The notes beneath the pieces are model-generated. The model saw only the letters and a program-made list of their open reading frames with translations, did no database searches and was not told the DNA's origin. Both the position numbers and the translations under genes were made by a program. DNA of 64,000 bases from 2-02-FULL-55-14 sp964473365. Lineage in GTDB: Bacteria; Bacteroidota; Ignavibacteria; UBA10030. This document shows positions 25,676-34,662 of this stretch, one piece after another. Within the stretch, counting starts at the first letter, position 1, and every line of letters begins with the position of its first letter. The stretch covers positions 1 to 64,000 of the forward strand of contig CAYYOV010000006.1 in NCBI GenBank assembly GCA_964473365.1, given 5' to 3'.

Positions 25676-26719
25676 ATGGCCACCTTCGAATCCAACCGAC
25701 CGTTCCTGAAGGTCCTCGGCGCGCTGACCATCGTCGTCATCGCTTTCTGGGTCATGTCGCAATTTCCGGACCTCGTCATCACCCTCATCATCTCGGGACT
25801 GCTCGCATTCGTTCTACGGCCGCTGGTCACATTCCTGGAATTTCGCGTCGGGCTCCGAAGGAGCCTCTCGATCGCCACCGTGTTCGTCGTGGCGGGTGGC
25901 GCCCTCGTTCTCGTTGCGATGGGTCTGGTGCCATTCCTGATCGGACGTGCACAAGGGCTCTACGAGAGCCTCAAGAACTTCCCGTTCGACCTAAAACTGC
26001 ACGAGGCGGCTGTCAGCCTGTCGGACCAGTTCCCGATCATCGATCCGCAGGTCATTTCGCAGCAGGTCTACTCCGTCATCGCCGCCGGAACCGAAATGCT
26101 CGGCGGAATGCTGAATGGACTGGCATCATTTCTCGTCAATCTGGCGATCGTCCCGTTCATCACCTATTTCATCCTCGCCGAAGGGGACCTCGCCTTCAAG
26201 CACCTGATCGAGAAAGTGCCGAACAAGTATTTTGAGATGTCGTTGAACGTCCTCAACCGCATGCAGAAGGACCTCGTCGGCTACCTTCGCGGCTGGATCC
26301 TCGACTCGGTGATCATCGGCATCCTCACGATCATCGGGTACATGGTCATCGGCGTCGATTACCCCTTCCTCATCGGCGGCGTCGCAGGCATCGCCAACCT
26401 GGTACCGTACCTGGGTCCGATCGTCGGTGCTGTCCCCGCATTCCTCGTCACGCTGACACAATACGGCGATTTCCGCATGGCGATGCCGATCATTGTTCTG
26501 ACCTTCACCATCCAGATGATCGACAATATCATCGTCCAGCCTCTCTGTTTTTCCAAGACCGTTGACATGCATCCAGTGACCGTCATCTTTGTCCTGATTA
26601 TCGGCAATACGCTGATGGGCCTAGCGGGCATGATCCTCGCGATACCGCTGGCGACGATCCTGAAGGCCACGGCTGTCGAGACCTATTGGGGGTTGAAGCA
26701 TTACCGCATCACGACGTGA
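25676..26719 (+). CDS. AI-2E family transporter
   Basis: A 347-residue membrane protein of the AI-2E/PerM family with about seven or eight membrane helices. The family's central periplasmic-like region and the GVDYPFLIGGVAGIANLVPYLG stretch are present, followed by VQPLCFSKTVDMHPV. Members export small molecules or ions, and some are Na+/H+ antiporters; the substrate cannot be named here. It is six bases after recX and overlaps the next gene by four bases (GTGA). Confidence 0.9.
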   Translation: MATFESNRPFLKVLGALTIVVIAFWVMSQFPDLVITLIISGLLAFVLRPLVTFLEFRVGLRRSLSIATVFVVAGGALVLVAMGLVPFLIGRAQGLYESLKNFPFDLKLHEAAVSLSDQFPIIDPQVISQQVYSVIAAGTEMLGGMLNGLASFLVNLAIVPFITYFILAEGDLAFKHLIEKVPNKYFEMSLNVLNRMQKDLVGYLRGWILDSVIIGILTIIGYMVIGVDYPFLIGGVAGIANLVPYLGPIVGAVPAFLVTLTQYGDFRMAMPIIVLTFTIQMIDNIIVQPLCFSKTVDMHPVTVIFVLIIGNTLMGLAGMILAIPLATILKATAVETYWGLKHYRITT

Positions 26720-27396
26720 CGCGCATCGTTGTCGATATTGAAACGCTCGCGCTGCCGCTGGAAACGTTTGACGAGACCCAGCGCGACTATCTCCTCCGTT
26801 TCGCCGGCACCGATGCCGAACGCGAAGAAGCCCTTCTCAAGCTCAACCTCTATCCCGCGACCGCTCGTGTGCTCGCCATCGGCATGTTCAACCCCGATTC
26901 CGGAGGGGGCCGCATCTTCATCAACTCGCCTGGCATGGCCGGATGGTCATCGGATGATGGAGCCGTCCAATTCATCCCCGGCGACGAAGCACAGATCCTC
27001 GCGTCGTTCTGGAAAGACCTCATTCCCTTCCGGCAGATCATCACGTTCAACGGCCGCGGGTTCGACTGTCCGTTCCTTTTATTCCGTTCGGCGGTCCTCG
27101 GAATCCGTCCCTCCCGAAACCTGATGGGAAACCGCTACGACACGGCAGCGCACATCGACCTTCTCGACCAGCTCACGTTCTACGGTGCGATGCGAAAGTT
27201 CAACCTCGACTTCTTCTGCAAGACATTCGGCATCGAGAGCCCAAAGGCACACGGGATCACGGGACTGGACCTGGGGGGACTCGTGGAGAAAGGACGATAT
27301 CAGGAGATCGCGGAGTATTGTCTCGGGGATGTTCGTGCAACCGCGGAGCTTTTTCGCAAGTGGGAGGCCACACTCAATTTCGATGCACGGAGATGA
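26716..27396 (+). CDS. Predicted 3'-5' exonuclease (RNase H-like fold)
   Basis: A 226-residue protein from a GTG that overlaps the transporter's stop. Acidic residues sit in the order of DEDD exonucleases: IVVDIETL (residues about 4-11), TFNGRGFDCPFL (about 115), YDTAAHIDLLDQL, and CLGDVRATAEL (about 205). This resembles the stand-alone exonuclease related to the proofreading domain of family B polymerases. A repair or RNA-trimming role is inferred; it is in the recA operon. Confidence 0.8.
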   Translation: MTRIVVDIETLALPLETFDETQRDYLLRFAGTDAEREEALLKLNLYPATARVLAIGMFNPDSGGGRIFINSPGMAGWSSDDGAVQFIPGDEAQILASFWKDLIPFRQIITFNGRGFDCPFLLFRSAVLGIRPSRNLMGNRYDTAAHIDLLDQLTFYGAMRKFNLDFFCKTFGIESPKAHGITGLDLGGLVEKGRYQEIAEYCLGDVRATAELFRKWEATLNFDARR

Positions 27397-27411
27397 GTGG
27401 AATGAGATGCC

Positions 27412-27448
27412 AAAAAACAGAACGAGCCCCGAAGGGGCTCGTTCTGTT
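27412..27448. terminator. Bidirectional terminator between the exonuclease and bioY
   Basis: A perfect 15-bp stem (27416-27430 with 27434-27448) and a GAA loop. Six As at 27412-27417 give a U-run for the minus-strand bioY transcript. The plus side has a short TGTTTA tail. Confidence 0.92.
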
Positions 27449-27461
27449 TACGGAGGGAGGT

Positions 27462-28025
27462 TCATTCGACCCTGGTTCTTTGCAAGCCCGCCAGGATGGA
27501 TGTGGCAGCAACGAGCTTGACGACATCCCACCACGAGAAGATCAGGAAGCCGGCGCTGAGCGCTTCGCCCCAGGTGCGAGCATACGTGACCCCGAGGTGG
27601 GCCGTTCCGAATGAAAAGATGACGACCAAGCCTGCGAAGAGCGATCCGGCAATCCACCAGATCTCTTGCCGCCGTTCCGTCAGCGATCCGACGACGAATG
27701 CTGCGACGGGGAACGCGAGCAGATAGCCGCCGGTCGGACCCAGGATCTTGGCCAACCCGAAACCGAATTGTGAGAAGACGGGCAACCCAGCTAGTCCCGC
27801 GAGGAGGTAGGCAGACATGCTCAGAAAGCCGTTGCGCGGCCCAAGCAAGCCGCCAGCCAGCAGGACGACGAGCGTCTGCAGCGTGAACGGTACCGGCTGA
27901 TGCGGGATCTCGATCTGAGCGCCTATAGCGGTCAACACGGCCATACCGGCGACCCATGCCGTCTGCGTGAGGACCGATCCATGCGATGCCGAACGACGAA
28001 GTGCCAGAGACAGGGGGATTGACAT
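27462..28025 (-). CDS. bioY: Biotin transporter BioY
   Basis: A 187-residue S-component of a biotin ECF transporter with about six helices. The family segments PVPFTLQTLVVLLAG, LLGPRNGFLSM and GPTGGYLLAFPVAA are clear. No ECF ATPase or T-component gene is adjacent, so it either acts alone or uses a shared module encoded elsewhere. It is divergent from the M14 peptidase gene. A promoter candidate is at 28052-28080. No BirA-type operator was recognised. Confidence 0.94.
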   Translation of the reverse strand: MSIPLSLALRRSASHGSVLTQTAWVAGMAVLTAIGAQIEIPHQPVPFTLQTLVVLLAGGLLGPRNGFLSMSAYLLAGLAGLPVFSQFGFGLAKILGPTGGYLLAFPVAAFVVGSLTERRQEIWWIAGSLFAGLVVIFSFGTAHLGVTYARTWGEALSAGFLIFSWWDVVKLVAATSILAGLQRTRVE

Positions 28026-28051
28026 GCCAGCGCTCTCCGAATGTTGCGCGT

Positions 28052-28080
28052 AACGTACGGAGCGAAGGCCGAAAAATCAA
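28052..28080 (-). promoter_or_regulatory. Candidate promoter of bioY
   Basis: On the minus strand TTGATT (28080-28075), 17 bp, TACGTT (28057-28052). The -10 is weak by sigma70 rules but fits the TAnnTT pattern seen at other promoters in the window. Confidence 0.5.
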
Positions 28081-28142
28081 CGCCACATGGAATGTGTTCG
28101 TTTTCGCTGTACATTGGAGCCCGAAAGGTCACCCACTCTCGA

Positions 28143-30761
28143 ATGCCCATGCGCACCATCCTTATCGTCGGCTCTCTTCTCCTTCATACGTTCGTCAGCA
28201 GCGGACAGGCCTGGTTTCCGTTGGGGACGGTGGACTCAAACGTTACGCGCCTGTCCGAATCGCTCGGACACGCCGTCGGGACACGCTTCTCCGATGCTCG
28301 GGCGGTCGAACACGCGCTGACGACCCTTGCCTTGACTTCTCCGCGGGTCCACCTCGTCACCTATGGATACACCGCTGAGCGCAGACTTCTTCGGGCGCTC
28401 ATCATCGCCTCCCCAGAACGGCAACGGCGACTCGAGGAGATCCGAGAGGCGAATCTTCGCCTGACTGATCCGAGGTTGCTGACCCAGGCGGAGGCTTCTG
28501 CAATCGGTGACTCGCTGCCGGCCATCGTTTGGATCTCCGCCGGAGTGCACGGTAACGAAGCATCTTCCACGGAAGCAGTCCTCGCGCTCGCATATCAGCT
28601 CGCAGCCGGAACGGACGAGCGGACGCGGGCGATCATACGAGACGCCATCGTCATCATCGACCCTGTGCAGAATCCGGACGGCCGTGCCCGGTATGTCGAC
28701 TGGTATGACCGGACGGCAACAGTGCCACCGAGCACCTCCTGGGACGCCGCCGAGCATGCTGAACCATGGCCGGGAGGAAGGGGCAATCACTATCACTTCG
28801 ACTTGAACCGTGACTGGGCTTGGCTGACGCAGCCGGAATCGAGGGCACGCATCGCGTTCTACCGACAGTGGATGCCTCACACACATGTTGATCTCCATGA
28901 GATGAGCCCGTTTAGTACGTATTTCTTCTTCCCAGCCGCCCGGCCGTTCCACGAGGCCTTGCCCACGGAGGTGGCCACGTGGGGTCAGATCTACGGCGCG
29001 GCAAACGCCGCCGCCCTCGACCAGATCGGAGCCCCATACTTCGTAGGCGAGAACTTCGACATGTTCTACCCGGGGTACGGGGACTCATGGCCGACGTTCA
29101 ACGGCGCGATCGGCATGACGTACGAACAAGCCGGCGGCGGGCGGGCCGGTCTTTCCATCCGGCGTCCGGACGGAACCCTTCTTACGCTAGTCGACCGGGC
29201 ACGGAACCACTTCACGACCGCGTTGACGACGATCGAGACAACCGTCCGGAAGCGTCGTGAGCGCGTCCGCGACTTTGCGGCGTATTGGAGGACAGCGATC
29301 GGGTCGGAATCGGCGCCGAGGACCATTCTCATTCGTACGGAGCATGACCCGGCCCTTGGGTACCGCCTCGCTCAGACTCTGACGCAGAACGGCATTGAGG
29401 TCCATCGACTCACGGCATCGACCACCATTTCCGCCCGACCGTACTATGCGACCCGAAGCGAGCGGACCGTCTTCACCGAGGGCACGCTGCTGATCTCGCT
29501 TCATCAGCCACAACGGCGGCTGGCGACCGCGCTTCTCGAACCGAAGACCGCTGCGCGTGACACCTTCTTCTACGATCTCTCGGCGTGGTCGCTCCCGGTT
29601 GCATACGGCCTGCCCGCGTTCGAATCGGATGCTGCACTTCCTTCATCCGTGGAGCGATGGACAGAGGCCAGGATGCTCCGTGGGTCGATCCTCGGCGGAC
29701 CCGCTTCTGTCGCCTACTTGATCCCGTGGGAACCCCGCAATGCCGCTTCGGTGGTCTGGTCGCTTCTGCGGGCCGGGTATGTCGTGCACACGGCCACGAG
29801 ATCGTTCACGCTCAGCGGCCGCTCCTATGCTGCGGGCACGGCCGTCATCTTCACCTCACAGAATCGATCTGACCTTCACAGCGATCTCTCCGACCTGGTG
29901 GTGCGCGCAGGGATCACGGCCATCGCGACGTCCACAGGGCTCACTGAGAAGGGGATCGCGCTCGGATCCGACAAGGTCGTTCCTCTCCGTGCACCTTCGG
30001 TCGCCTTGCTCACCGATGAGCCGACTCGGTCAAATTCTGTTGGTGAGCTCTGGTACCTCCTGGAAAAGGATCTGGGTATTCCCTTCACGTTGGTGCGGGC
30101 AGAAGACCTGTTGCGCACATCGTTGGCGAAATACGACGTCCTTCTACTAGCTGACGGCGGATGGAACTCGTTCCTGGACTCATCGAAAGTGGCACTCTTA
30201 CGAGCATGGGTCTCAGCAGGCGGCGTCCTCATCGCTCTGGATGACGCCTCACGGGCGCTCACGAAGAAGGCGAGCGGCCTTACGGGCGCAGAGCTGATCC
30301 GGGACCTGAGGGATGACGAGAAGAGCGCTGAGGTGAAGGATCGTGAGAAAAAGTTGCGAGAACAGCGACGGTCCATGACCTCGTTCGAGAAGGAAGAATT
30401 GGACCGCCTGGAGCGGATCCCTGGCGCCATCTATCGTGCGGTGGTCGACACAACGCACCCCCTCGGATTCGGCGTCCAAAGGGACATGTATGTGCTAAAG
30501 GGAAATGGTGCCCCCTTTCGAGCCGTCGATCAGGGGCATGTCGCCGTCTGGTTCTCGCCCGAAACGACGGTCGTGAGCGGATATTCATCTATGAATCGGG
30601 CCCGGGAAGTGGCCTCGTCCCCCTATGTGCAGGAATTCACGGTCGGCCGGGGCAAGATCTATCTTTTCGCCGAATCACCTTCGTTCCGGATGCTGTGGTT
30701 GGGGCCTTCGAAGCTCCTCATCAATGCCATGCTCTTCGGCCCTCCTCAAAAGACGTTCTGA
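28143..30761 (+). CDS. Secreted M14-family metallopeptidase
   Basis: An 872-residue zinc carboxypeptidase-like protein. The ATG at 28143 gives a signal peptide (MPMRTILIVGSLLLHTFVSSGQA); earlier in-frame codons are unlikely. Zinc ligands are H136 and E139 (GVHGNEAS) and probably H252 (VDLHEM); the catalytic Glu is probably E328 (MTYEQAGGG). The C-terminal half, from about residue 400, includes a DJ-1/glutaminase-like segment around LLADGGW and LIALDDASR. A T9SS C-terminal sorting domain was not seen. It is exported and probably digests peptides. A weak TACATT lies upstream without a good -35. Confidence 0.9.
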   Translation: MPMRTILIVGSLLLHTFVSSGQAWFPLGTVDSNVTRLSESLGHAVGTRFSDARAVEHALTTLALTSPRVHLVTYGYTAERRLLRALIIASPERQRRLEEIREANLRLTDPRLLTQAEASAIGDSLPAIVWISAGVHGNEASSTEAVLALAYQLAAGTDERTRAIIRDAIVIIDPVQNPDGRARYVDWYDRTATVPPSTSWDAAEHAEPWPGGRGNHYHFDLNRDWAWLTQPESRARIAFYRQWMPHTHVDLHEMSPFSTYFFFPAARPFHEALPTEVATWGQIYGAANAAALDQIGAPYFVGENFDMFYPGYGDSWPTFNGAIGMTYEQAGGGRAGLSIRRPDGTLLTLVDRARNHFTTALTTIETTVRKRRERVRDFAAYWRTAIGSESAPRTILIRTEHDPALGYRLAQTLTQNGIEVHRLTASTTISARPYYATRSERTVFTEGTLLISLHQPQRRLATALLEPKTAARDTFFYDLSAWSLPVAYGLPAFESDAALPSSVERWTEARMLRGSILGGPASVAYLIPWEPRNAASVVWSLLRAGYVVHTATRSFTLSGRSYAAGTAVIFTSQNRSDLHSDLSDLVVRAGITAIATSTGLTEKGIALGSDKVVPLRAPSVALLTDEPTRSNSVGELWYLLEKDLGIPFTLVRAEDLLRTSLAKYDVLLLADGGWNSFLDSSKVALLRAWVSAGGVLIALDDASRALTKKASGLTGAELIRDLRDDEKSAEVKDREKKLREQRRSMTSFEKEELDRLERIPGAIYRAVVDTTHPLGFGVQRDMYVLKGNGAPFRAVDQGHVAVWFSPETTVVSGYSSMNRAREVASSPYVQEFTVGRGKIYLFAESPSFRMLWLGPSKLLINAMLFGPPQKTF

Positions 30762-30780
30762 GGGTACGGCGTTTCCGGCG

Positions 30781-30809
30781 TTGATTCCTGAGCCGAATTT
30801 CGGTATCTT
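30781..30809 (+). promoter_or_regulatory. Promoter of tRNA-Gln and prs
   Basis: TTGATT (30781-30786), 17 bp, TATCTT (30804-30809), with the transcription start expected near 30816, about 50 bases before the tRNA. Confidence 0.7.
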
Positions 30810-30864
30810 AAATATCCAGGTATTTCGGGGGCGAGCAGCGTCAGTGGGAGGCGTCGCAGAAGTT

Positions 30865-30936
30865 TGGGGCGTCGCCAAGCGGTAAGGCAGCGGCCTTTGG
30901 AGCCGCCATGCGGAGGTTCGAATCCTCCCGCCCCAG
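30865..30936 (+). tRNA. tRNA-Gln (anticodon TTG)
   Basis: A 72-base cloverleaf. The acceptor stem TGGGGCG pairs with CGCCCCA, the anticodon stem GCGGC pairs with GCCGC around the loop CTTTGGA, and the T-loop is GGAGG TTCGAAT CCTCC. The discriminator is G and the 3' CCA is not encoded. It lies 66 bases before the prs ATG and shares its promoter region. Confidence 0.96.
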
Positions 30937-31002
30937 CAATCGGTGGACCGTGGAGGGGTTGTCCCCCACATTGAGCAGCGCACGGTCAACGTGGATGTCG
31001 TC

Positions 31003-31950
31003 ATGGCCAGCACCTTGAAGATCTTCTCCGGACGTTCCAATCGCCCACTGGCAGATGAGATCTGCCAGGCAGCCGGCGTCTCTCTCGGTCATTCGGAGAT
31101 CCAGAACTTCAGCGACGGCGAGCTGTGGGTCAAATACGCCGAGAACATCCGCGGGGCGGACGTCTTCATCGTCCAGTCGACCCAGCCGCCCGCTGAGAAT
31201 CTGATGGAGTTGCTCATGATGATCGACGCGGCGAAGCGCGCGTCGGCCACCAGAGTCACTGCCGTCATTCCGTATTTTGGCTACGCGCGACAGGACCGTA
31301 AGGATCAGCCTCGCGTTTCGGTCACGGCGAAGCTCGTCGCAAACCTGATCACGGAGGCCGGCGCCGATCGTGTGATCACGATGGACCTGCACGCGGCGCA
31401 GATCCAGGGATTCTTCGACATTCCGCTTGACCATCTTTATTCGTCGGCGGTGCTCGTGGAACACTTTCGGAAGATGAAGGTTCCCGATCTGGCCGTATGC
31501 TCACCGGATGTCGGCGGCATCAAGATGGCTCGTTCGTATGCAAAGCGCCTCGATGCGGAACTGATCCTCATCGACAAGCGACGTCCCAAAGCGAACGTCG
31601 CCGAGGTCATGAACGTGATCGGGTCGGCTGAGAACAAGAACATTCTGATCGTCGACGACCTGATCGACACGGCCGGGACCTTTGTCAACGCGGTCGGTGC
31701 GCTCAAGAAGTCGGGAGCGCGGGAGATCTACGGCGCTGCAACGCATCCGATCTTGTCGGGAAAGGCGTATGAGCGCATTGGTTCGTCCGAGGTCACGTCC
31801 ATCATCGTGACGGACACGCTTCCGCTCCGTCAGCCGTCGCCGAAAGTTCAGGTGCTATCGACCTCGCGCCTGTTCGCAGAGGCCATTTTGCGGACGCATC
31901 AGAACAAGTCGATCAGCTCGCTGTTCGATATCGACAAAGACAAAGCTTGA
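31003..31950 (+). CDS. prs: Ribose-phosphate pyrophosphokinase
   Basis: A 315-residue PRPP synthase, feeding purine, pyrimidine, His, Trp and NAD synthesis. Starts at MASTLKIFSGRSN; an in-frame GTG at 30943 would add 20 odd residues. Motifs: IPYFGYARQDRK (flexible loop), DLHAAQIQGFFD, and the PRPP loop VDDLIDTAGT. It leads the prs-rplY-pth-rpsF-rpsR-rplI group. Confidence 0.98.
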   Translation: MASTLKIFSGRSNRPLADEICQAAGVSLGHSEIQNFSDGELWVKYAENIRGADVFIVQSTQPPAENLMELLMMIDAAKRASATRVTAVIPYFGYARQDRKDQPRVSVTAKLVANLITEAGADRVITMDLHAAQIQGFFDIPLDHLYSSAVLVEHFRKMKVPDLAVCSPDVGGIKMARSYAKRLDAELILIDKRRPKANVAEVMNVIGSAENKNILIVDDLIDTAGTFVNAVGALKKSGAREIYGAATHPILSGKAYERIGSSEVTSIIVTDTLPLRQPSPKVQVLSTSRLFAEAILRTHQNKSISSLFDIDKDKA

Positions 31951-31971
31951 TACTACTGAGGAGATGCACCG

Positions 31972-32637
31972 ATGTCAGAATTGACCATTACCGCTGAGAT
32001 CCGGAAGAAGACCGGCAAAGGCGGCAACGCCATGCGTGCCAAGGGGATCGTCCCCGGGATCTACTATGGCCACGGACTCCCGAACATCCCGGTGGCGGTT
32101 CCGGAGGGAGCTCTGCGCCCATTGTATGCGACGACGGCGACCCATATCATCAACCTCGCCCTCGACGATGGTTCTTCACGGGCGTGCATCCTGAAGTCGA
32201 TCGATTTCGACCCTGTGAGCGACCGACCGGTCCATTTCGATCTGCTGGGCCTCAAGGAGAACGAAGAGGTCGAGATCCAGGTGCCCGTGGTGTTGACGGG
32301 TGGCGTTCCTTCTGGCGTGCGCGAAGGGGGCATCCTGCAGCACATTCTGCATCGGCTGAAGGTCTCCTGCCTGCCGAAGTACATCCCCGAGTCGGTCCAG
32401 ATCGATGTGGCCAACCTCTCGATCAACAAGTCTGTCCACGTGGGCGAGCTTTCGATCCCGAACGTGAAGATCCTCGAGGACGCCCGGACGACGGTTGTGG
32501 CGGTCATCCCGCCGGTGGTCGAGAAGGTTGCAGAACCGGTTGCTGCCGAAGCGGTCGCAGCTCCTGCCGAACCCGAGGTCATTGCCAAGGGCAAGAAGCC
32601 CGAGGAAGAGGGCGAAAAGCCGGCCGAAAAGAAGTAA
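31972..32637 (+). CDS. rplY: 50S ribosomal protein L25 (Ctc form)
   Basis: A 221-residue long-form L25, also called general stress protein Ctc. It binds 5S rRNA through the N-terminal domain (GKGGNAMRAKGIVPGIYYG), followed by the C-terminal TL5-like domain. The last about 45 residues are Ala/Glu/Pro/Lys-rich and probably disordered. The prs-rplY-pth order is common in many bacteria. Confidence 0.96.
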   Translation: MSELTITAEIRKKTGKGGNAMRAKGIVPGIYYGHGLPNIPVAVPEGALRPLYATTATHIINLALDDGSSRACILKSIDFDPVSDRPVHFDLLGLKENEEVEIQVPVVLTGGVPSGVREGGILQHILHRLKVSCLPKYIPESVQIDVANLSINKSVHVGELSIPNVKILEDARTTVVAVIPPVVEKVAEPVAAEAVAAPAEPEVIAKGKKPEEEGEKPAEKK

Positions 32638-32655
32638 CGCGCAGGACCTGGCGCC

Positions 32656-33261
32656 ATGCTGCTCGTCGCCGGATTGGGCAACCCCGGTGCAGCGTACCAA
32701 GGGACCCGACACAATGTCGGATTCCTGGTGGTGGAAGAGCTTGCACGACGATCCGGCGTCCGCTTCAGACCCGGGTTGGGTGATTGGATGGAAGCTTCCG
32801 TCGAGATCGACGGACAAGCTGCGATCCTGATAGCACCGTCGACGTACATGAATAGAAGCGGTGCGGCGGTCACGGGGGCCGCAAACGCTCTGGGGATCAC
32901 GATGGCGGAAACCCTCGTGATCTTCGACGACTTCCAACTGCCGTTGGGCCTGTTGCGATTGCGGCTCCGCGGCAGCGACGGTGGACACAACGGCATCGCG
33001 TCGGTCATCTCGTCGGCGGGCACGCAGGATGTGCCGCGACTACGCTGCGGAATAGCATCAGCACACATGCCAGTCGACAAAGAAGGCATGGCCGACTATG
33101 TGCTGGAGCGGTTCGCAGCAGATGAGATCGAGGCCGTGCGCCAGATGGTCCTCCGGGCGGCAGATGCTGTGGAGACGGTGATCCGCTCCGGTTGGAACGC
33201 AGCCATGAACGAGTTCAACCGTCCCCTTCCCGGGACGGACGACGTACCAGATACAGTGTAG
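32656..33261 (+). CDS. pth: Peptidyl-tRNA hydrolase
   Basis: A 201-residue Pth that recycles peptidyl-tRNA released early from ribosomes. The signature GLGNPGAAYQGTRHNVGF contains the catalytic His, and FDDFQLPLG and DGGHNGI are present. It is 18 bases after rplY. Confidence 0.97.
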   Translation: MLLVAGLGNPGAAYQGTRHNVGFLVVEELARRSGVRFRPGLGDWMEASVEIDGQAAILIAPSTYMNRSGAAVTGAANALGITMAETLVIFDDFQLPLGLLRLRLRGSDGGHNGIASVISSAGTQDVPRLRCGIASAHMPVDKEGMADYVLERFAADEIEAVRQMVLRAADAVETVIRSGWNAAMNEFNRPLPGTDDVPDTV

Positions 33262-33369
33262 CACCCCCACGGCGGCTGGGGATCATCGACCGCCGACCAC
33301 CCATACCCTGCTCCGTTCAGCAACACCAGGAACGGGGCCATGTTCCACGACCACAGGGAAAGTACTGCC

Positions 33370-33756
33370 ATGGCGCAGGACCCCAAGATCTACGAAACGG
33401 CGTTCATCGTGAATGCCGGCCTCGACGACCCGCAGATCGATGCGGTGATCGAGAAGGTCAAAGAATTCATCACCAAGCACGAAGGCTCGGTCCTCGACAT
33501 CAACAAGTGGGGCCGCAAGCGTTTCACGTATCCGATCCGGAAGAAGAACAACGGATTCTACGTGATCGCGGAGTTCACAGGCCCGTCGGACCTCGTGGCC
33601 AAGCTGGAGCGTCATTACCAGCTCGATGAGAGTGTGCTCCGGTATCTCACGATCCGGCTTGACAAGCACGCTTTGAAGGCCCGCGCGCAGAAGGTTGCCG
33701 CTGACGCAGCCGCCCAGGCCGCGGCACCCGAACCGGCACCGGCTCCGGCCGTCTGA
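33370..33756 (+). CDS. rpsF: 30S ribosomal protein S6
   Basis: A 128-residue S6 with YETAFIVNAGL and the WGRKRFTYPIRKKNNGFYV core. The C-terminus is an Ala/Pro-rich tail. I use the ATG at 33370; an upstream in-frame ATG would add ten residues. It lies 108 bp after pth; nothing else codes in that space. S6 and S18 bind each other on the ribosome and are encoded together. Confidence 0.96.
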   Translation: MAQDPKIYETAFIVNAGLDDPQIDAVIEKVKEFITKHEGSVLDINKWGRKRFTYPIRKKNNGFYVIAEFTGPSDLVAKLERHYQLDESVLRYLTIRLDKHALKARAQKVAADAAAQAAAPEPAPAPAV

Positions 33757-33784
33757 CCCATCACTTTGAAACGAGACAACGACC

Positions 33785-34078
33785 ATGAGACCACCCCTTC
33801 GACGTAATTCATCTGATTCAGGTCCGCGGCGCGGCCGCGGGCGAGGACGCAACCAGCAGCAGCGCAAGAAGCGCACCTGTCGGTTCTGCGACGCCAAAGA
33901 GATCTACATCGACTACAAGAACGAAAAGCGCCTGTCCCGGACCGTCTCTGAGCAGGGGCGCATTATCCCCCGCCGGATCACCGGAACCTGCGCCAAGCAC
34001 CAGCGGCAGCTCACCGTGGCCATCAAGCGGGCGCGCCATCTGGCCCTGCTGCCGTTCGTCGCGGATGCCGTGAGCTGA
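33785..34078 (+). CDS. rpsR: 30S ribosomal protein S18
   Basis: A 97-residue S18. The core (YKNEKRLSRTVSEQGRIIPRR, then GTCAKHQRQLTVAIKRARHLALLP) is preceded by a strongly basic Arg/Gly-rich N-terminus of about 28 residues. CRFCDAKE and C-A-K-H suggest the zinc-binding variant. It is 28 bases after rpsF. Confidence 0.97.
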   Translation: MRPPLRRNSSDSGPRRGRGRGRNQQQRKKRTCRFCDAKEIYIDYKNEKRLSRTVSEQGRIIPRRITGTCAKHQRQLTVAIKRARHLALLPFVADAVS

Positions 34079-34089
34079 GGAGACCACCC

Positions 34090-34533
34090 ATGAAAGTCAT
34101 TCTTCGACAAGACTACGAACAGCTGGGCAAGCTCGGCGACGTCAAGGACGTGAAAGACGGCTTTGCCCGGAACTACCTGATCCCCCGCAACATCGCGTTC
34201 GAGGCCACGCCAAGCGCACTGCGCCTGCTCGAAGAGGAGCGAAAGCAGACGGGACGGCGGCTGGAAAAGGAGCGGCAAGCGGCGGAACAGCTTGCTGCCC
34301 AGATCGAGAAAACGTCGGTGACCCTGAGCGTCAAGGTCGGCGAGGACGAGAAGTTGTTCGGCTCGGTCACCTCTCAGGACATCGCCAACGCATTGGTCGA
34401 GAAGGGCATCACGCTCGACAAGCGCCAGATCGAACTGGAGGACACCATCAAGAGCCTGGGCATTTACGACGTTCCCGTGAAGCTTGCGGCCGGCGTCGTC
34501 GGCAAGGTGAAGGTCTGGATCGTTCGCGAATAA
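34090..34533 (+). CDS. rplI: 50S ribosomal protein L9
   Basis: A 147-residue L9. The N-terminal domain has VILRQDYEQLGKLGDVKDVK and GFARNYLIPRNIA; a charged long helix (about 50-78) links it to the C-terminal domain. It is 11 bases after rpsR and ends the operon before a terminator. Confidence 0.98.
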   Translation: MKVILRQDYEQLGKLGDVKDVKDGFARNYLIPRNIAFEATPSALRLLEEERKQTGRRLEKERQAAEQLAAQIEKTSVTLSVKVGEDEKLFGSVTSQDIANALVEKGITLDKRQIELEDTIKSLGIYDVPVKLAAGVVGKVKVWIVRE

Positions 34534-34557
34534 CGGTTTCTTGATCTGTTCCACGGC

Positions 34558-34583
34558 GGGCCATGAGAATCTTCTCATGGCCC
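34558..34583 (+). terminator. Terminator after rplI
   Basis: A perfect 11-bp stem (34558-34568 with 34573-34583) and a four-base loop. The tail GTTCGCATTTCTTGG has only scattered Ts. Confidence 0.7.
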
Positions 34584-34627
34584 GTTCGCATTTCTTGGCG
34601 GTCCGGGCGTCAAAACCGCGGATTGCC

Positions 34628-34656
34628 TTGCGTTTCGAGCGCTTTTTGGGTAGATT
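34628..34656 (+). promoter_or_regulatory. Promoter of korAB
   Basis: TTGCGT (34628-34633), 17 bp, TAGATT (34651-34656). The start near 34663 would leave a long leader of about 165 bases before korA. Confidence 0.6.
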
Positions 34657-34662
34657 TTTAGA

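Noticed and set aside
28026..28142. BirA-type operator between bioY and the M14 gene
   Set aside because: Only short imperfect repeats (GTTGCGCGTAAC) were seen; they do not match a known biotin operator.
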